Assembly: GCA_905234305.1 (NCBI GenBank)
Contig: CAJOHT010000059.1
Coordinates: 1 to 6,262 of the forward strand
From: an uncultured Ruminococcus sp.
Lineage (GTDB): Bacteria; Bacillota; Clostridia; Oscillospirales; Acutalibacteraceae
Length of the DNA stretch: 6,262 nucleotides
Direction of reading: 5' to 3'
Shown here: positions 5,972-6,262 of the stretch, piece by piece
Numbering within the stretch: position 1 is the stretch's first letter
Layout: every line of letters starts with the position of its first letter
Program-made: the position numbers and the translations under genes
The notes under the pieces: generated by a model
Databases searched by the model: none
Told to the model about the DNA's origin: nothing
What the model saw: only the letters and a program-made list of their open reading frames with translations

Positions 5972-6262
5972 TCAATTAAAGAAATACTTATTTGTTATCA
6001 GGAAGTCAGGTCCCATATTTGTAAATATGGAGCCGCGGTTTTTATCGCTGACGTTATAGCATCCCAGTTTGAGCTTCTTCTGGTGAGCGTATTTAATTAA
6101 ATCGGCGGACATATCTCCCGTGAATTTAAAGATTACTACCTTAGCGGATTTTGAACCCGCGTAGGTTAAGGAGTCGTAAATCTGAGCGCGGCTTTTCGGC
6201 AGGGTTAAAAATCCCGAGCGCAGCTTTACCTTAACGATTCTTTCAAACGCGGATTTATCTCC
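5972..6262 (-). CDS. C-terminus of a GDPD-like phosphodiesterase (cut by the window edge)
   Basis: A frame open from the right edge encodes 96 residues ending at TGA (5974-5972). The pattern SADLIKYAHQKKLKLGCYNVSD followed by FTNMGPDFLITNKYF resembles the last strands of glycerophosphodiester phosphodiesterase/PLC-like barrels, where an a-x-x-x-G-v-x-v-w-x-v-n stretch precedes G-x-D-x-i-i-T-x-x-P at the C-terminus. Such enzymes release glycerol-phosphate from deacylated phospholipids. The catalytic His and Glu residues would lie in the missing N-terminal part, so activity cannot be judged. It is the first visible gene of the leftward operon, 1 nt before the YolD-like start. The coding frame is clear; the family call is moderate. 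Confidence 0.6.
   Translation of the reverse strand, partial: GDKSAFERIVKVKLRSGFLTLPKSRAQIYDSLTYAGSKSAKVVIFKFTGDMSADLIKYAHQKKLKLGCYNVSDKNRGSIFTNMGPDFLITNKYFFN

Overview
The window looks like an ordinary chromosomal stretch from a low-to-mid GC Gram-positive anaerobe of the class Clostridia, probably a gut Ruminococcaceae/Oscillospirales-type bacterium. This rests on strong AGGAGG-type ribosome sites, sigma-A-like promoters, a lipobox lipoprotein, a clostridial NADP-type glutamate dehydrogenase, and several families typical of Clostridia (DUF6465-like, YolD-like, NucA/EndA-like nuclease with an RCH motif). The species call is inference only.

Left part (1-1263): a leftward pair consists of an AEC-family permease (43-972) and, 4 nt after its stop, the first 12 codons of another gene running off the window edge (1-38), whose N-terminus resembles WYL-type regulators. 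The permease is divergently transcribed from the next gene. The shared ~290 bp intergenic region carries a recognisable promoter in each direction and three exact copies of a TTACATT/AATGTAA heptamer.

Middle (1264-3300): a short rightward gene encodes a histone H1-like Lys/Ala/Thr-rich tail built from 13-residue repeats, fused to a small DUF6465-like domain. It ends in a strong hairpin terminator. It converges on a leftward gdhA (NADP-type glutamate dehydrogenase, 448 aa), which has its own terminator, 5' UTR hairpin, extended -10 promoter and a perfect 19-bp palindrome just upstream of the -35.

A ~540 bp stretch (3301-3843) has no convincing gene. Two consecutive open frames that switch phase near 3612-3652 may be the remnant of a decayed gene.

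Right part (3844-6262): four leftward genes packed as an apparent operon. In transcription order they are a GDPD-like phosphodiesterase C-terminus (cut by the window edge), a YolD-like protein (1 nt gap), a lipoprotein DNA/RNA non-specific endonuclease (4-nt ATGA overlap) and a tyrosine-phosphatase-like protein (27 nt gap). The set closes with a hairpin that pairs perfectly only in the leftward transcript. The packing suggests joint transcription, but no common pathway is obvious.

I did not find a clear novel defence or mobile system. The most interesting items are the histone-like fusion protein, the regulatory palindromes, the phosphatase with an altered P-loop, and the cut-off regulator-like gene at the left edge.
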